A stretch of 64,000 nucleotides of DNA, taken from the NCBI RefSeq assembly GCF_000761155.1, contig NZ_CP009533.1, positions 2,985,001 to 3,049,000 of the forward strand, given 5' to 3'. Source of the stretch: Pseudomonas rhizosphaerae (lineage in GTDB: Bacteria > Pseudomonadota > Gammaproteobacteria > Pseudomonadales > Pseudomonadaceae). Numbering within the stretch: the stretch's first letter is position 1; each line of letters begins with the position of its first letter. Shown piece by piece: positions 37,844 through 49,528 of the stretch. Below the pieces are notes generated by a model. The model was not told where the DNA came from, did not search any database, and saw nothing but the letters and a program-made list of their open reading frames with translations. The position numbers were made by a program, and so were the translations under genes.

Positions 37844-38710
37844 TCAAGGGTGGGCTGTGACGAAGCGGGCCACGTCGTCGACTACCGGTGCGAGCCAGCG
37901 CAGGGGCCAGGCGAAAGAGGCAACCAGGGTGCGGTGATTCAGCCGGCGGTAATAGCGCTCCTGCACCGCGACACCGGCGCTGCGCAGTCGGCGCGCCAGG
38001 CCTTCGCTGTTGCGCACCGGGTCCACGGTCGAGTCGTGGGTAGCGGCAATGAGCAACGCCGGTGGCGAGCCAGCCAGCGGCTGGTTGATAGGCTGAGACT
38101 CGGGCGGGGAATCGGGGAAGAAGAATACCGGCTGGGCTTCGGGGTTCTCGATGGGCAGGAAATCATAGGGGCCGGCTAAGCCGACCCAGCCGCGCAAGGC
38201 ATCGGCAGGCACCCCGGCTTTACGCAACCACTGCGGATCGAGGGCGAGCATGGCTGCGTTGTAGCCCCCGGAACTGTGGCCCATCAGGAACAGACGGCGA
38301 GCGTCACCACCGTACTGACCGATGTTTCGATAGGTCCAGGCAACGGCTTGAGCACCGTCCTCGAGAAAGCTGGGATAGCGCACCTGCGGATACAGCCGGT
38401 AATCGGCGACCACAACGAGCATGCCGCGAGCGGCGAGGGACTGGGCGACGAAACGATAGTCGCCCCGCTCGCCGCTGTTCCAGGTGCCCCCATAGAAAAA
38501 AACCACCACCGGTGTGGCCGGCAGTGGTCGAGTGGGACGATAGACATCCAGCTTCTGCCGCGGGTCGAGGCCGTAGGCCACGCCCTGCGTAGGCTGGTAG
38601 TCACTGGATGGTGTCACCACATCCAGGGTGCGCAACCCGGAGCAGCCGCCCAGCAGCCCCAGCAGCCCCAGCAGGGCAGCGAGGGCGAGCAGCCGGGCAG
38701 CCAGGCCCAT
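37844..38710 (-). CDS. Alpha/beta hydrolase lipoprotein (esterase, BD-FAE-like)
   Basis: A 288-residue serine hydrolase with a lipoprotein signal (LGLLGLLGGC, Cys23). Oxyanion region FFYGGTWNSGERGDY (HGGxW-like), nucleophile in MGHSSGGYNAA, acid in THDSTVDPVRN and base in RLNHRTLV form the triad. The segment order fits the bodg/BD-FAE carboxylesterase group. Start lies three bases after the speA stop, so it is probably co-transcribed with speA. Substrate unknown. Confidence 0.83.
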   Translation of the reverse strand: MGLAARLLALAALLGLLGLLGGCSGLRTLDVVTPSSDYQPTQGVAYGLDPRQKLDVYRPTRPLPATPVVVFFYGGTWNSGERGDYRFVAQSLAARGMLVVVADYRLYPQVRYPSFLEDGAQAVAWTYRNIGQYGGDARRLFLMGHSSGGYNAAMLALDPQWLRKAGVPADALRGWVGLAGPYDFLPIENPEAQPVFFFPDSPPESQPINQPLAGSPPALLIAATHDSTVDPVRNSEGLARRLRSAGVAVQERYYRRLNHRTLVASFAWPLRWLAPVVDDVARFVTAHP

Positions 38711-38713
38711 GCG

Positions 38714-40627
<1,914 letters not shown>

Positions 40628-40759
40628 CGAAGTCCCCTATGAAAAAAGTCGGTTGTCGCGGGCCGGCGGGCCCTGCGCAGTGTAGAGGGTAAAGATGACG
40701 ATTGCTGCGCCTGCTGGGGTAGACCCCGGCGCGTACTTCAAGTTTACAAGGCGTGCGGC

Positions 40760-41137
40760 TCAGCCACCGGATTTGCGGGCCTTGAAGCCCTGCTTGACCA
40801 GTTCGGCAAGCAGCAGCTCGACATGGTCGCCCTGGATCTCGATGATGCCGTCTTTCAAGGCACCGCCCGTGCCGCAACGGCGCTTGAGGGTGGTCGCCAG
40901 TTCCTTGAGTGCATCGGCTGGCAGCGGGACGCCAGTGATGGTGGTCACGGTCTTGCCACCACGGCCCTTGCTTTCGCGCCGCACCCGGGCGATGCCGTCG
41001 CCTTCGGGCACGGCCGTTTGCTTGCAGGTGCAGGCGTCGATGGGCTGACGGCAGTCCGGGCAATGCCGACCGCTGTCGGTGGAGAACACCAGGCCGCCCA
41101 GGGCGGCGAAGGATGCGGCTTTCTTTGCCACCGGCAT
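40760..41137 (-). CDS. yciH: SUI1/YciH-family translation factor
   Basis: A 125-residue bacterial SUI1 homologue. An N-terminal zinc-knuckle-like CPDCRQPIDACTC precedes the SUI1 fold (TTITGVPLPADALKELATTL, then RCGTGGALKDGIIEIQGDHVE). Bacterial YciH proteins can influence initiation fidelity; the in vivo role is unsettled. A TGAGG lies close to ATG 41137. Confidence 0.9.
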   Translation of the reverse strand: MPVAKKAASFAALGGLVFSTDSGRHCPDCRQPIDACTCKQTAVPEGDGIARVRRESKGRGGKTVTTITGVPLPADALKELATTLKRRCGTGGALKDGIIEIQGDHVELLLAELVKQGFKARKSGG

Positions 41138-41273
41138 GCCTCATGTGAAGTGGATCAGGCCGCGCAGTTTAACGGGAAAAGGGATGTGTGCTAAGTGCCT
41201 GGAGGGGGCATTTGCCGAGGTTGCGCGGATTTCATGAAGCGCTGTGGAGTATCCGCGGCTGTGCGGCGTCTGT

Positions 41274-41344
41274 TTCGCGGCCGATGACCGCTCCCACGGG
41301 GGCGTGACACTTGTGATCTTGTGAGAGCGGTCATTGGCCGCGAA
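41274..41344. repeat. Inverted pair of variant REP elements
   Basis: Left arm TTCGCGGCCGATGACCGCTC (41274–) and right arm its near reverse complement (…AGCGGTCATTGGCCGCGAA, ending 41344), separated by about 25 bases. Arm sequence resembles type A REP (TTCGCGG…CCGCTCCCAC). The pair could fold into one large hairpin between SUI1 and the NUDIX gene. Confidence 0.7.
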
Positions 41345-41366
41345 GAATTCGGCCCGCCAAGTCTCG

Positions 41367-41909
41367 TCAGGCGTTGTCGCGGCAGGCCAGAAAGCGCAGC
41401 AAGGCTGCTACGGAATCGGGGCAATAGGGCTCGGTCGTGCTCTCGTCCAGGGCCTGTTGGACCGGGATGAACCGTGCCTCCAGAACCTCCTCGGGTTGCA
41501 ACTCCAAGGGCCCATCCCACACCGCCGAGAACACCGCGCACCAGACCCGGTTGCCCGGCTGGTCGAAAAGAAACAGTTCGTGAGCGGTCAATTCGACTCC
41601 GCTCACGCCCAATTCTTCTTCCAGTTCACGGGCAGCCGATTCGGCATAGGTCTCGTCGCCCTGCACCATGCCACCCGCGGCCACGTCCCAGTAGCCTGGA
41701 TAGATCGCCTTGCTCAGCGTGCGCCGGTGCACGCACAGCTCACCCTCACCGTTGAACAGCAGGATGTAGGTGCCGCGGCCAATCAGCCCACGCTCACGCA
41801 GCTCGGCCCTGGGCAGGGTTCCCAGCAACTGGTCGGACTCATCCACCCAGGCGATCGACTCGGCATCGGACGCAGCACGATGTTCGACCTCCTGGGTCGA
41901 GATGGGCAT
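41367..41909 (-). CDS. NUDIX hydrolase (YfcD-like)
   Basis: A 180-residue NUDIX protein. The Nudix box spans GGMVQGDETYAESAARELEE then ELGV, with all catalytic residues (G-x5-E-x7-REUxEExGU). N-terminal DESDQLLGTLPRAELRERGL is as in YfcD/IPP-isomerase-like members. Substrate unknown. Start is four bases after the stop of the DUF2333 gene upstream, so an operon is likely. Confidence 0.88.
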   Translation of the reverse strand: MPISTQEVEHRAASDAESIAWVDESDQLLGTLPRAELRERGLIGRGTYILLFNGEGELCVHRRTLSKAIYPGYWDVAAGGMVQGDETYAESAARELEEELGVSGVELTAHELFLFDQPGNRVWCAVFSAVWDGPLELQPEEVLEARFIPVQQALDESTTEPYCPDSVAALLRFLACRDNA

Positions 41910-41913
41910 GTCC

Positions 41914-42984
41914 TCAGCCCTGCGTCAGCAACTGACGAAGGTCGATCACCGCAGCGTTGGCCCGCGAAATGTAGTTGGCCATGACCAGCGAATGGTTGGC
42001 CCACATGCCGAAGCCGCTGCCATTGAGGATCATCGGACTCCACACCGGTGCCTGGGAGGCTTCGAGTTCACGGATGATCTGACGCACGCTCACGGTTGCA
42101 TTCTTCTTGGCCAGGACGTCGGCGAAGTCGACTTCGATGGCGCGCAGCAGATGGGACAGCGCCCACGCCTGGCCGCGAGCCTCATAGAACACATTGTCGA
42201 TCTGCATCCACGGGGTTTCGACGATTTCTTCGTCGACCTGAGGTGCCTGGCCGGCAATCACGCTTTCGGTCTTGAGTGTGGTGTTCAGCTTGACCCGACC
42301 GACGCTGGCCGACAGGCGTTGCGACAGCGAACCAAGGCGGGTACCGACGTCGCCCAGCCAGTTGTTCAGGTTGTCGGCACGGGTGTAGAACAGCGCGTTG
42401 GTCTGACTTGGGTCGGACAGGCGATTCTGGTAGCGGGTCAGCAGGTTGATGCCTTCCTGGAACTCGGACTCGCTGGAAGGCAGCACCCAGCTCTTGTTGT
42501 CGAAGTTGAAGCGTGGCTCGGCACGGGCCAGGTCACCGTCTTCGGCAGACTGCGACTGCGAGCGCGCGAAGTCCTTGCGCAAGGCACGGCTCAGGTCGCG
42601 GACCTGGACCAGCACGCCGTATTCCCAGCTGGGCATGTTGTCCATCCACAGGCCGGGCGGAAGACGGTCGTTGGAAATGTAGCCACCGGGTTTGTTCAGC
42701 AAGGTCGAAGCCACGGCCTTGAGAGTTTCCACAGTGGTGTAGCCGACGACCATCTGGCGTCCGTCACGCTGGGCAGCTGCCTGGGCATTCTGCTGCACCG
42801 GGAACAGTTCGGGCTCTTCGCTCCAGTACCAACCCAGCAACAGGGTCACTACCAGATAGACCGCCAGCGCGCCCAGTACCGCCTTGCTCAACAGCAGGCT
42901 TTTGACAGAGCTGCGTGGGCCGCCGCCGGTGTCGGCACGCTCCCGCGCTTCACCGTTGCCCGCACGATTCTTCCAGTCCAGCAT
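41914..42984 (-). CDS. DUF2333 family membrane-anchored protein
   Basis: A 356-residue protein with a single N-terminal helix (VLGALAVYLVVTLLLGWYW) and a large presumably periplasmic region (QMVVGYTTVETLKAVASTLL, GYISNDRLPPGLWMDNMPSW, MILNGSGFGMWANHSLVMANY). These are the family hallmarks of DUF2333, whose function is unknown. AAGGA precedes ATG 42984. Head of a DUF2333–NUDIX operon. Confidence 0.87.
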   Translation of the reverse strand: MLDWKNRAGNGEARERADTGGGPRSSVKSLLLSKAVLGALAVYLVVTLLLGWYWSEEPELFPVQQNAQAAAQRDGRQMVVGYTTVETLKAVASTLLNKPGGYISNDRLPPGLWMDNMPSWEYGVLVQVRDLSRALRKDFARSQSQSAEDGDLARAEPRFNFDNKSWVLPSSESEFQEGINLLTRYQNRLSDPSQTNALFYTRADNLNNWLGDVGTRLGSLSQRLSASVGRVKLNTTLKTESVIAGQAPQVDEEIVETPWMQIDNVFYEARGQAWALSHLLRAIEVDFADVLAKKNATVSVRQIIRELEASQAPVWSPMILNGSGFGMWANHSLVMANYISRANAAVIDLRQLLTQG

Positions 42985-43265
42985 GGCTTATGTCCTTTCT
43001 ATCGCGGAATTCATGGGTTCTGACCTCGTCACCTGGCTAACGTGCCTCGCAGGGGCAAAGTTTTCCGGGAGAGAAAGCACTTTGGCACTATAAAGGATGT
43101 GCAGGACTGTCGCAGCCGCAGCAAAGGCATCTGAATGTGTCAGACCCTGAGTCCAGCAGCATTAGACGTACAGGCTAAATGCCATCTTTTTCTCGGCAAT
43201 TCATGAGCCTGTAACAGACCAACCCTACCTTCACGCACTGACCATTTCGCTGTTGGTAGTGCCCC

Positions 43266-45212
43266 ATGCGCCTGAAACTGCTCACCAATCTGAACACCCT
43301 GTTGCTAGTCGCCGTCTGCACTGCGCTGGCAGCCACCCTGTGGTGGTCGCAGAGAGCCTTGGAGCAGCCCTACCTGCTGATGGAACGCTACCTGCAACTG
43401 TCGCGGCAGTTCCAGGACGACGTGGTGCGCAACGTTCAGGATTATCTGAGCAGCGGCGATGCGTTGCGCCATGCCGAAGCCACGCAGGGGCTGACCCGGC
43501 TGCATGAGGGGGTCGACAGCCTGCCGACAGCACTGACCGGCGCACTGCAGAACGATGTGCAGGCGCTGATGACCTTCAGTGCCGAACAACTGCTGGCTGC
43601 CGGCAAGCTGGCGGGCGATCCACAGGCACTGCTGGTGCAGGCCGAGCGCGAGCTGGGCGCTACGCTGGAGCAATTGGCCCGGTATGCCGAGGGCAACGGG
43701 GCGTATCAGGCAACGCTGCTGACCGCCAGCCAGCATTTGGCCCGGCTGACCCTGGCCCGGGAAAAGATGGTCGGCAGCGGGCGCAGTGCACTGGCCGAAG
43801 ACGTCGAGCGCGAGCTGGCCGGCATCAAGGCCCAGGCCACCACCCTGCAGGGCCTGCCGTTGCTGGGGATTGCCAGCGCCAGCGCGTCGAGCGCCGATGA
43901 TTTCGCTGCGTTGATGGGCTTGCAGAACGACGCCGCCAGTGGCACCCAGGATGACGGTGTGGACCTCAAGCGCGAGCTGGCCAGCCTGCTGACGCGCTAT
44001 CCAGCCGAACTGAGCCGTACCCGTGAGTTGATCCAGCGGCGGACCGAGCTGGCCGATGCCGCGCAGCAAAGTATCGATGCTGTACAGCAGGGCCTGGGCG
44101 CACTGGAACCCGCCGTGCGCGGCCAACACGCAAGCATCCAGGGCGAAGTAAGGCTGCTGCAAGGGGCCATGATCGGCCTGATCCTGCTGATCGCATTGCT
44201 TATCGACCGCATGCAGCGACGCCTGGCCGGCGTGCTGACACGTCTGGACCCGGCCCTGTCGACCTGGGCCGAGGGCGACTTCGCCAAGCCCATTGCCCTG
44301 GGCCGTACCAACCATGAGCTGCAGGCCATCGAGGCCTCCCTCAATCGTTTGCGCCTGTACCTGGTCGAGTTGGTCGGCACCATTCGCCAGAACGCCGAGC
44401 AGGTCGCCGGCAGCAGCCATCAGTTGGCCGAACTCAGCGGCGGCCTGCATCGAGGGGCGCTGCGCCAGGCCGGCGATACCGCGCAGATTCGCGATGCGCT
44501 GGGCGAGCTGGAAGCGACCATCGGCCAGGTGGCCGACGACGCCAGTCAGGCAGCCGCAGCCAGCCGCTTGGCGGGGGATGCGGTGGAACATGGCCAGCAG
44601 GTCATCGGGCAGAGCCTCAGGGGGCTGCACGCGCTGGTGGGTGAAGTGCAGGGCAATGCGCAGATGATCGAGCAGCTCGCCGAGGAGTCGGCCACCATTG
44701 GTGGGGTACTGACCGTGATTCGCTCGATTGCCGACCAGACCAACCTGCTGGCGCTCAATGCCGCCATCGAGGCCGCTCGGGCCGGCGAAATGGGTCGTGG
44801 TTTTGCAGTGGTGGCTGAAGAGGTTCGCTCGCTGGCATCGCGCACGACCGGGGCGACCCATCAGATCCAGAGCTTGATTGCCGGCCTGCAAACCACAGCG
44901 CGCGAGTCCGTGCAGGGCATCCGCGCACAAGTGGTTCACGCCCAGGCCACGGCAAGTCAGGCCGAGGCTGCGGACGGCGCACTGGCGCAGATCGTCACGG
45001 CGATCCAGACCATCTCCGACACCGCCGTGCGTATCGCCGACTCGACGGCCCAGCAAAGTGGCGCAGTGGGCGACATTCGCGAGCACGGCGAGCGCATTCA
45101 CGGCTTGGGTGAAGACAACCTGAGGCGCATCGACCAAGGACGCGCCCAGGGCGAGCAGCTGTTGCTGCTCGGCGGCGAGCTGCGCACGGCGGTGCAGGCG
45201 TTCAGGGTGTAA
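43266..45212 (+). CDS. Methyl-accepting chemotaxis protein (CtpL-like position)
   Basis: A 648-residue chemoreceptor: TM1 at about residues 8–30, a helical periplasmic domain of ~265 residues, TM2 ([17 protein letters not shown], ~305), HAMP, and a cytoplasmic signalling hairpin with [20 protein letters not shown] followed by [20 protein letters not shown]. No C-terminal CheR-binding pentapeptide. The sensor size suits a helical bimodular domain. Gene order matches PAO1 ctpL (phosphate/4-chloroaniline taxis), but ligand is not shown by sequence. Confidence 0.88.
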   Translation: MRLKLLTNLNTLLLVAVCTALAATLWWSQRALEQPYLLMERYLQLSRQFQDDVVRNVQDYLSSGDALRHAEATQGLTRLHEGVDSLPTALTGALQNDVQALMTFSAEQLLAAGKLAGDPQALLVQAERELGATLEQLARYAEGNGAYQATLLTASQHLARLTLAREKMVGSGRSALAEDVERELAGIKAQATTLQGLPLLGIASASASSADDFAALMGLQNDAASGTQDDGVDLKRELASLLTRYPAELSRTRELIQRRTELADAAQQSIDAVQQGLGALEPAVRGQHASIQGEVRLLQGAMIGLILLIALLIDRMQRRLAGVLTRLDPALSTWAEGDFAKPIALGRTNHELQAIEASLNRLRLYLVELVGTIRQNAEQVAGSSHQLAELSGGLHRGALRQAGDTAQIRDALGELEATIGQVADDASQAAAASRLAGDAVEHGQQVIGQSLRGLHALVGEVQGNAQMIEQLAEESATIGGVLTVIRSIADQTNLLALNAAIEAARAGEMGRGFAVVAEEVRSLASRTTGATHQIQSLIAGLQTTARESVQGIRAQVVHAQATASQAEAADGALAQIVTAIQTISDTAVRIADSTAQQSGAVGDIREHGERIHGLGEDNLRRIDQGRAQGEQLLLLGGELRTAVQAFRV

Positions 45213-45244
45213 AGCTGGGGGATGGCGCGGGCGGCTCTTTTCTG

Positions 45245-45314
45245 GGCGACCCTCTCCGGGCGACCCTATCTAGGCGACCCTATCTAGGCGACCCTCTCCG
45301 GGCGACCCATCCTG
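45245..45314. repeat. 14-bp tandem repeat, five copies
   Basis: Copies start at 45245, 45259, 45273, 45287 and 45301. Copies 1 and 4 are GGCGACCCTCTCCG, copies 2 and 3 are GGCGACCCTATCTA, and copy 5 keeps only GGCGACCC then diverges. Lies 33–103 bases after the MCP stop and ends about 84 bases before dsbD. Confidence 0.9.
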
Positions 45315-45397
45315 TTACATGAAATTGGGGTGGGGTGATTCGGCAGTACCGCACGGCTCCAGTATGATGCGCGCTCAGTTGCTGTTAGAGAAACGTC

Positions 45398-47179
45398 ATG
45401 CGCCGCCTGCTCTGCCTTTTGTTGTTGGTTCTCGCACTGCCCGTCGCAGCCTCTGGCCTGCTCGACACGCGGCCCAGCGCCACCCTGGGAGGTGCATCGC
45501 TGAACAACAGCGCCGACTTCCTGCCGGTCGGCCAGGCGTTCCAGCTCGAACAGGTGCAGTCCTCGGCAGAAGACATCACCCTGCGCTTCGTCATTGCCGA
45601 AGGCTACTACCTCTATCGCCATCGCTTCGAATTCAAGGCCGAACCCGCCGACGTCGTGCTGGGCGCGGCACAACTGCCCGCCGGCGAGCAGAAGCACGAC
45701 GAGTATTTCGGCGATGTCGAGGTCTACCACGGCATTCTCGACGTGCACATCCCTCGCCCTGCCGGTGACCAGCGGGCCCTCACCCTGGCGGTGACGTTCC
45801 AGGGCTGTGCCGACAAGGGCCTGTGCTACCCGCCGGCAACCCAGCGCCTGTCCGTGGCCGGCATTGGCCAGGCTGCACCGGTAGCGACCGAGGCGCCGGT
45901 TACCGGTGGCTGGCATTGGCACGAACTGGCGCTGTTCTTTCTCGCCGGCATTGGCTTGACCTTCACGCCCTGCGTATTGCCGATGCTGCCTATTCTGTCC
46001 GGCGTGGTCCTGCGCGGGCAGGTGGGTGGGCTGCGAGGCTTCAGCCTGTCGCTGGCCTACGTGCTGCCCATGGCGGTCTGTTTCGCCCTGCTCGGCGCGC
46101 TGATGGGCAAGTTCGGCGCCGAGCTCAACCTGCAGGCACGCTTGCAGTCGGTCTGGGTGCTGGTGCCGTTCGCGCTGTTCTTCGTCGTGTTTGCCCTGGC
46201 CATGTTCGGCGTGTTCGAGCTCAAGCTGCCAGCGGCCGTGAGTCAACGCCTGGATCGCGTGGCGGGCAATGCCAAGGGCGGCTCGCTGTGGGGTGCGGCG
46301 GTGCTCGGCGTGGTGTCGAGCCTGCTGGTGTCACCCTGCGTCTCGGCGCCGCTGGCCGGAGCGCTGCTCTATATCAGCGCCAGCGGCGATGCCCTCGGTG
46401 GCGGGTTGAAACTCTTTGCTCTGGGCCTGGGTATGGGCGCGCCACTGCTGCTCGTGGCCACGGGCGGTGCGGCCTGGTTGCCCAAGAGCGGCCCGTGGCT
46501 GGTGACCGTCAAGAATGCCATCGGCGTGCTGCTGCTGGGCCTGGCGATCGCCCTGCTTGCCCGAGTGCTGCCGGGCAGTGTCACGCTGTTGTTGATCGGC
46601 CTGCTGGCCGCCGCTATCGGCGTGTTCATGGGGGCGCTGGAGTGGGTGGTCAAGCCTGCGCGCCAGCGCCTGCAACAGGTAGTGGGGCTGGGCTTTCTGT
46701 TCTACGCCCTGGCCTGCTGGCACGGCGCCCTGAGCGGCCACTCCGATCCTTTCCAGCCGCTGGCACGCCCGGCCGCCATTGCTTCGAGCTCCACCACGCC
46801 AAACGTCTCGGCCGATGCCTGGCAGACGATCACCACCACCGACGGCTTCGAGCAGGCACTGCAACAGGCCACCGCCGCCGGCCAGCCGCTGGTATTGGAC
46901 TGGTATGCCGACTGGTGCATCAGCTGCAAGGTCATCGAGCATGAAGTGCTGACCGACCCGCAGGTGATCGCGGGGCTGGCAGGTTATCGCAAGGTGCGCC
47001 TGGACATTACCCAGAGCAACGCCGAACAGCGTGCCCTGCTCGATCGCTTCAAACTGTTCGGCCCGCCTGCCTTGCTGTTCTTCGACGCCAACGGCAGCGA
47101 ACAGGTTGGCTCGCGAGTGGTTGGCGAAATCGATGCGGCAACCTTCGCAGGAAAAATCCCGGCTTTGGGTAATCCGTGA
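45398..47179 (+). CDS. dsbD: Thiol:disulfide interchange protein DsbD
   Basis: A 593-residue transmembrane reductase moving electrons from cytoplasmic thioredoxin to the periplasm. Signal peptide (RRLLCLLLLVLALPVAAS), N-terminal DsbD-alpha domain with CADKGLC, eight-helix core with the cysteine pair in FTPCVLPM and SPCVSAPL, and C-terminal thioredoxin-like domain with WCISC. All six redox cysteines are present, full length. Serves DsbC-type isomerases and cytochrome c maturation. GAGA precedes ATG 45398. Confidence 0.95.
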   Translation: MRRLLCLLLLVLALPVAASGLLDTRPSATLGGASLNNSADFLPVGQAFQLEQVQSSAEDITLRFVIAEGYYLYRHRFEFKAEPADVVLGAAQLPAGEQKHDEYFGDVEVYHGILDVHIPRPAGDQRALTLAVTFQGCADKGLCYPPATQRLSVAGIGQAAPVATEAPVTGGWHWHELALFFLAGIGLTFTPCVLPMLPILSGVVLRGQVGGLRGFSLSLAYVLPMAVCFALLGALMGKFGAELNLQARLQSVWVLVPFALFFVVFALAMFGVFELKLPAAVSQRLDRVAGNAKGGSLWGAAVLGVVSSLLVSPCVSAPLAGALLYISASGDALGGGLKLFALGLGMGAPLLLVATGGAAWLPKSGPWLVTVKNAIGVLLLGLAIALLARVLPGSVTLLLIGLLAAAIGVFMGALEWVVKPARQRLQQVVGLGFLFYALACWHGALSGHSDPFQPLARPAAIASSSTTPNVSADAWQTITTTDGFEQALQQATAAGQPLVLDWYADWCISCKVIEHEVLTDPQVIAGLAGYRKVRLDITQSNAEQRALLDRFKLFGPPALLFFDANGSEQVGSRVVGEIDAATFAGKIPALGNP

Positions 47180-47563
47180 CACTGGCAGTGACCAGAACCG
47201 ACAAGCGAGTCACAAATTTTGCGCAAACATCGGACAACGTGCAGGCTATTGCGCTTAACTGGACATACGCCCGAGCTTTCCGGCATAGTTCGCCCGCTCA
47301 ACCCATGAACCTGGTGATGAGAGGCCACTGAAAGCAAGGCTGCTCCAACGGCTTTTGTCGGCGGATGTCACCCCTGACGTGACGCGCCGCTGTCGATGAG
47401 CATCCCACTGTTCGACGTGCGTATTTTTCACCGGCACGTTCAAGAATTTTCGCCGCCACTCGGCCCTTTTCAACGGCACAAGTGTTCGCAGCCTTCCTAG
47501 AAAGGCGCTTGGCACAGAACACCTACTGAACGCCCCTGACCGACCCTTGGGAGTTGATGATTA
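47180..47563. other. 384-base intergenic region upstream of accB
   Basis: No supportable coding sequence on either strand. Lower GC than the flanks in its first half. It presumably holds the accBC promoter and a long leader. In PAO1 aroQ1 lies at this point between dipZ and accB; I see no remnant of an AroQ reading frame (no HGPNLNLLG start motif) here. Confidence 0.6.
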
Positions 47564-48016
47564 ATGGATATTCGTAAAGTCAAGAAACTGATCGAGCTGC
47601 TGGAAGAGTCCGGCATCGACGAGCTGGAAATCAAGGAAGGCGAAGAGTCCGTACGGATCAGCCGCCACAGCAAGACCCCGGCCCAGCAGTACTATGCGCC
47701 CGCGCCGATGGCAGCGCCTGCCGCGGCACCGGTCGCCGCTGCACCGGCTGCAGCCGCCGAGCCTGCCGCTGCCAAGTTCAACGGCACCGTCGCTCGCTCG
47801 CCAATGGTCGGTACTTTCTACCGCAAGGCTTCGCCAGCGTCGCCGGCGTTCGTCGAAGTGGGCCAGACTGTGAAGAAGGGCGATACCCTGTGCATCGTCG
47901 AAGCAATGAAAATGATGAACCACATCGAAGCTGAAACCAGCGGTGTGATCGAATCGATCCTGGTAGAAGACGGTCAGCCGGTTGAGTACGACCAGCCGCT
48001 GTTCACCATCGTTTGA
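47564..48016 (+). CDS. accB: Biotin carboxyl carrier protein of acetyl-CoA carboxylase
   Basis: A 150-residue BCCP. N-terminal [20 protein letters not shown], an Ala/Pro-rich linker ([13 protein letters not shown]), then the biotinyl domain with the lysine in [12 protein letters not shown]. Carries carboxyl-biotin between AccC and AccAD for malonyl-CoA synthesis. GGGAG upstream of ATG 47564. Followed by accC after 17 bases. Confidence 0.97.
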   Translation: MDIRKVKKLIELLEESGIDELEIKEGEESVRISRHSKTPAQQYYAPAPMAAPAAAPVAAAPAAAAEPAAAKFNGTVARSPMVGTFYRKASPASPAFVEVGQTVKKGDTLCIVEAMKMMNHIEAETSGVIESILVEDGQPVEYDQPLFTIV

Positions 48017-48033
48017 CCAGCGGAGAGCCTGCG

Positions 48034-49380
48034 ATGTTGGAAAAAGTTCTGATCGCCAACCGCGGCGAAATCGCCTTGCGGATCCTGCGTGCCTGCAAAG
48101 AGCTGGGCATCAAGACCGTTGCCGTCTACTCCAAGGCCGACAAGGAGCTGATGCACCTTGGCCTGGCTGACGAATCGGTGTGCATCGGCCCTGGGCCTGC
48201 CAATCTGTCCTATCTGCACATCCCGGCGATCATCGCTGCGGCCGAAGTGACCGGCGCCACCGCCATTCACCCAGGCTATGGCTTTCTCGCCGAGAACGCG
48301 GATTTTGCCGAGCAGGTCGAGAAATCCGGTTTTGCCTTCATCGGCCCAACCGCCGAAACCATCCGCCTGATGGGCGACAAGGTCTCGGCCAAGCACGCGA
48401 TGATCGCGACCGGCGTACCGACGGTACCCGGCTCCGATGGCCCGCTGCCCGAAGATGAAGAAGAAGCCCTGCGCATCGGCCGTGAAGTCGGCTACCCGGT
48501 GATCATCAAGGCCGCTGGCGGCGGCGGTGGTCGCGGCATGCGCGTGGTACACAAGGAAGAAGACCTGATTGCCTCGGCCAAGCTGACCCGTACCGAAGCA
48601 GGCGCGGCGTTCGGCAATCCGATGGTGTACCTGGAAAAATTCCTGACCAACCCACGCCACGTGGAAGTTCAGGTGCTCTCCGACGGTCAGGGCCAGGCGA
48701 TCCACCTGGGCGACCGCGACTGTTCGTTGCAGCGTCGTCACCAGAAGGTCCTGGAAGAAGCGCCGGCACCGGGCATCGACGAAGCCGCACGCGAGGAAGT
48801 CCTGGCACGCTGCGTCAAGGCCTGCATCGAGATCGGCTACCGCGGCGCCGGCACGTTCGAGTTCCTCTACGAGAACGGCCGTTTCTACTTCATCGAGATG
48901 AACACCCGCGTGCAGGTGGAGCACCCGGTGTCGGAGATGGTCACGGGTATCGACATCGTCAAGGAGATGCTCAGCATCGCCGCTGGCAACAAGCTGTCGT
49001 TCACTCAGGATGACGTGGTCATTCGTGGTCACTCGCTGGAGTGCCGGATCAACGCCGAAGACCCGAAAAGCTTCATCCCCAGCCCCGGCACCGTCAAGCA
49101 TTTCCACGCACCGGGCGGCAACGGCGTTCGCGTCGATTCGCACCTGTACAGTGGCTATGCCGTACCGCCGAACTACGACTCGCTGATCGGCAAGCTGATC
49201 ACCTGGGGCAAGGACCGCGACGAGGCCATGGCCCGTATGCGCAATGCCCTGGACGAGATCATCGTGGACGGCATCAAGACCAACATCGCCCTGCACCGCG
49301 ACCTGGTGCGTGATGAAGGTTTCTGCAAAGGCGGCGTCAACATCCACTACCTGGAACACAAGCTGGCCAGCCAGAAGTGA
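48034..49380 (+). CDS. accC: Biotin carboxylase subunit of acetyl-CoA carboxylase
   Basis: A 448-residue ATP-grasp enzyme that carboxylates BCCP-biotin. Start [35 protein letters not shown], glycine-rich ATP loop [28 protein letters not shown] with the catalytic Arg/Glu. ATG 48034 follows GGAGAG; the frame is open seven codons upstream but without homology. Ends before a strong terminator. Confidence 0.97.
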   Translation: MLEKVLIANRGEIALRILRACKELGIKTVAVYSKADKELMHLGLADESVCIGPGPANLSYLHIPAIIAAAEVTGATAIHPGYGFLAENADFAEQVEKSGFAFIGPTAETIRLMGDKVSAKHAMIATGVPTVPGSDGPLPEDEEEALRIGREVGYPVIIKAAGGGGGRGMRVVHKEEDLIASAKLTRTEAGAAFGNPMVYLEKFLTNPRHVEVQVLSDGQGQAIHLGDRDCSLQRRHQKVLEEAPAPGIDEAAREEVLARCVKACIEIGYRGAGTFEFLYENGRFYFIEMNTRVQVEHPVSEMVTGIDIVKEMLSIAAGNKLSFTQDDVVIRGHSLECRINAEDPKSFIPSPGTVKHFHAPGGNGVRVDSHLYSGYAVPPNYDSLIGKLITWGKDRDEAMARMRNALDEIIVDGIKTNIALHRDLVRDEGFCKGGVNIHYLEHKLASQK

Positions 49381-49416
49381 TTGGGTTGTTGATGTGAAGT
49401 TGTAAGCGAAAAAAGG

Positions 49417-49443
49417 ACCCGGCTTTCGAGCCGGGTTTTTTTT
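49417..49443 (+). terminator. Rho-independent terminator of accBC
   Basis: Perfect 8-bp stem ACCCGGCT-TTCG-AGCCGGGT with a stable TTCG tetraloop, followed by eight T residues. Confidence 0.95.
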
Positions 49444-49528
49444 GGCCCTTGCGCCCCTCCTCGCGTAAACTGGCGCGCTCGTCGCAGCGACCGTGCTGCG
49501 CCCCCCGTTTAGATCGAAGGTGCCCGCC

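Noticed and set aside
47255-47515. Minus-strand 86-codon frame in the accB upstream gap
   Set aside because: No ribosome site, no homology and Ser/Arg-rich random composition.
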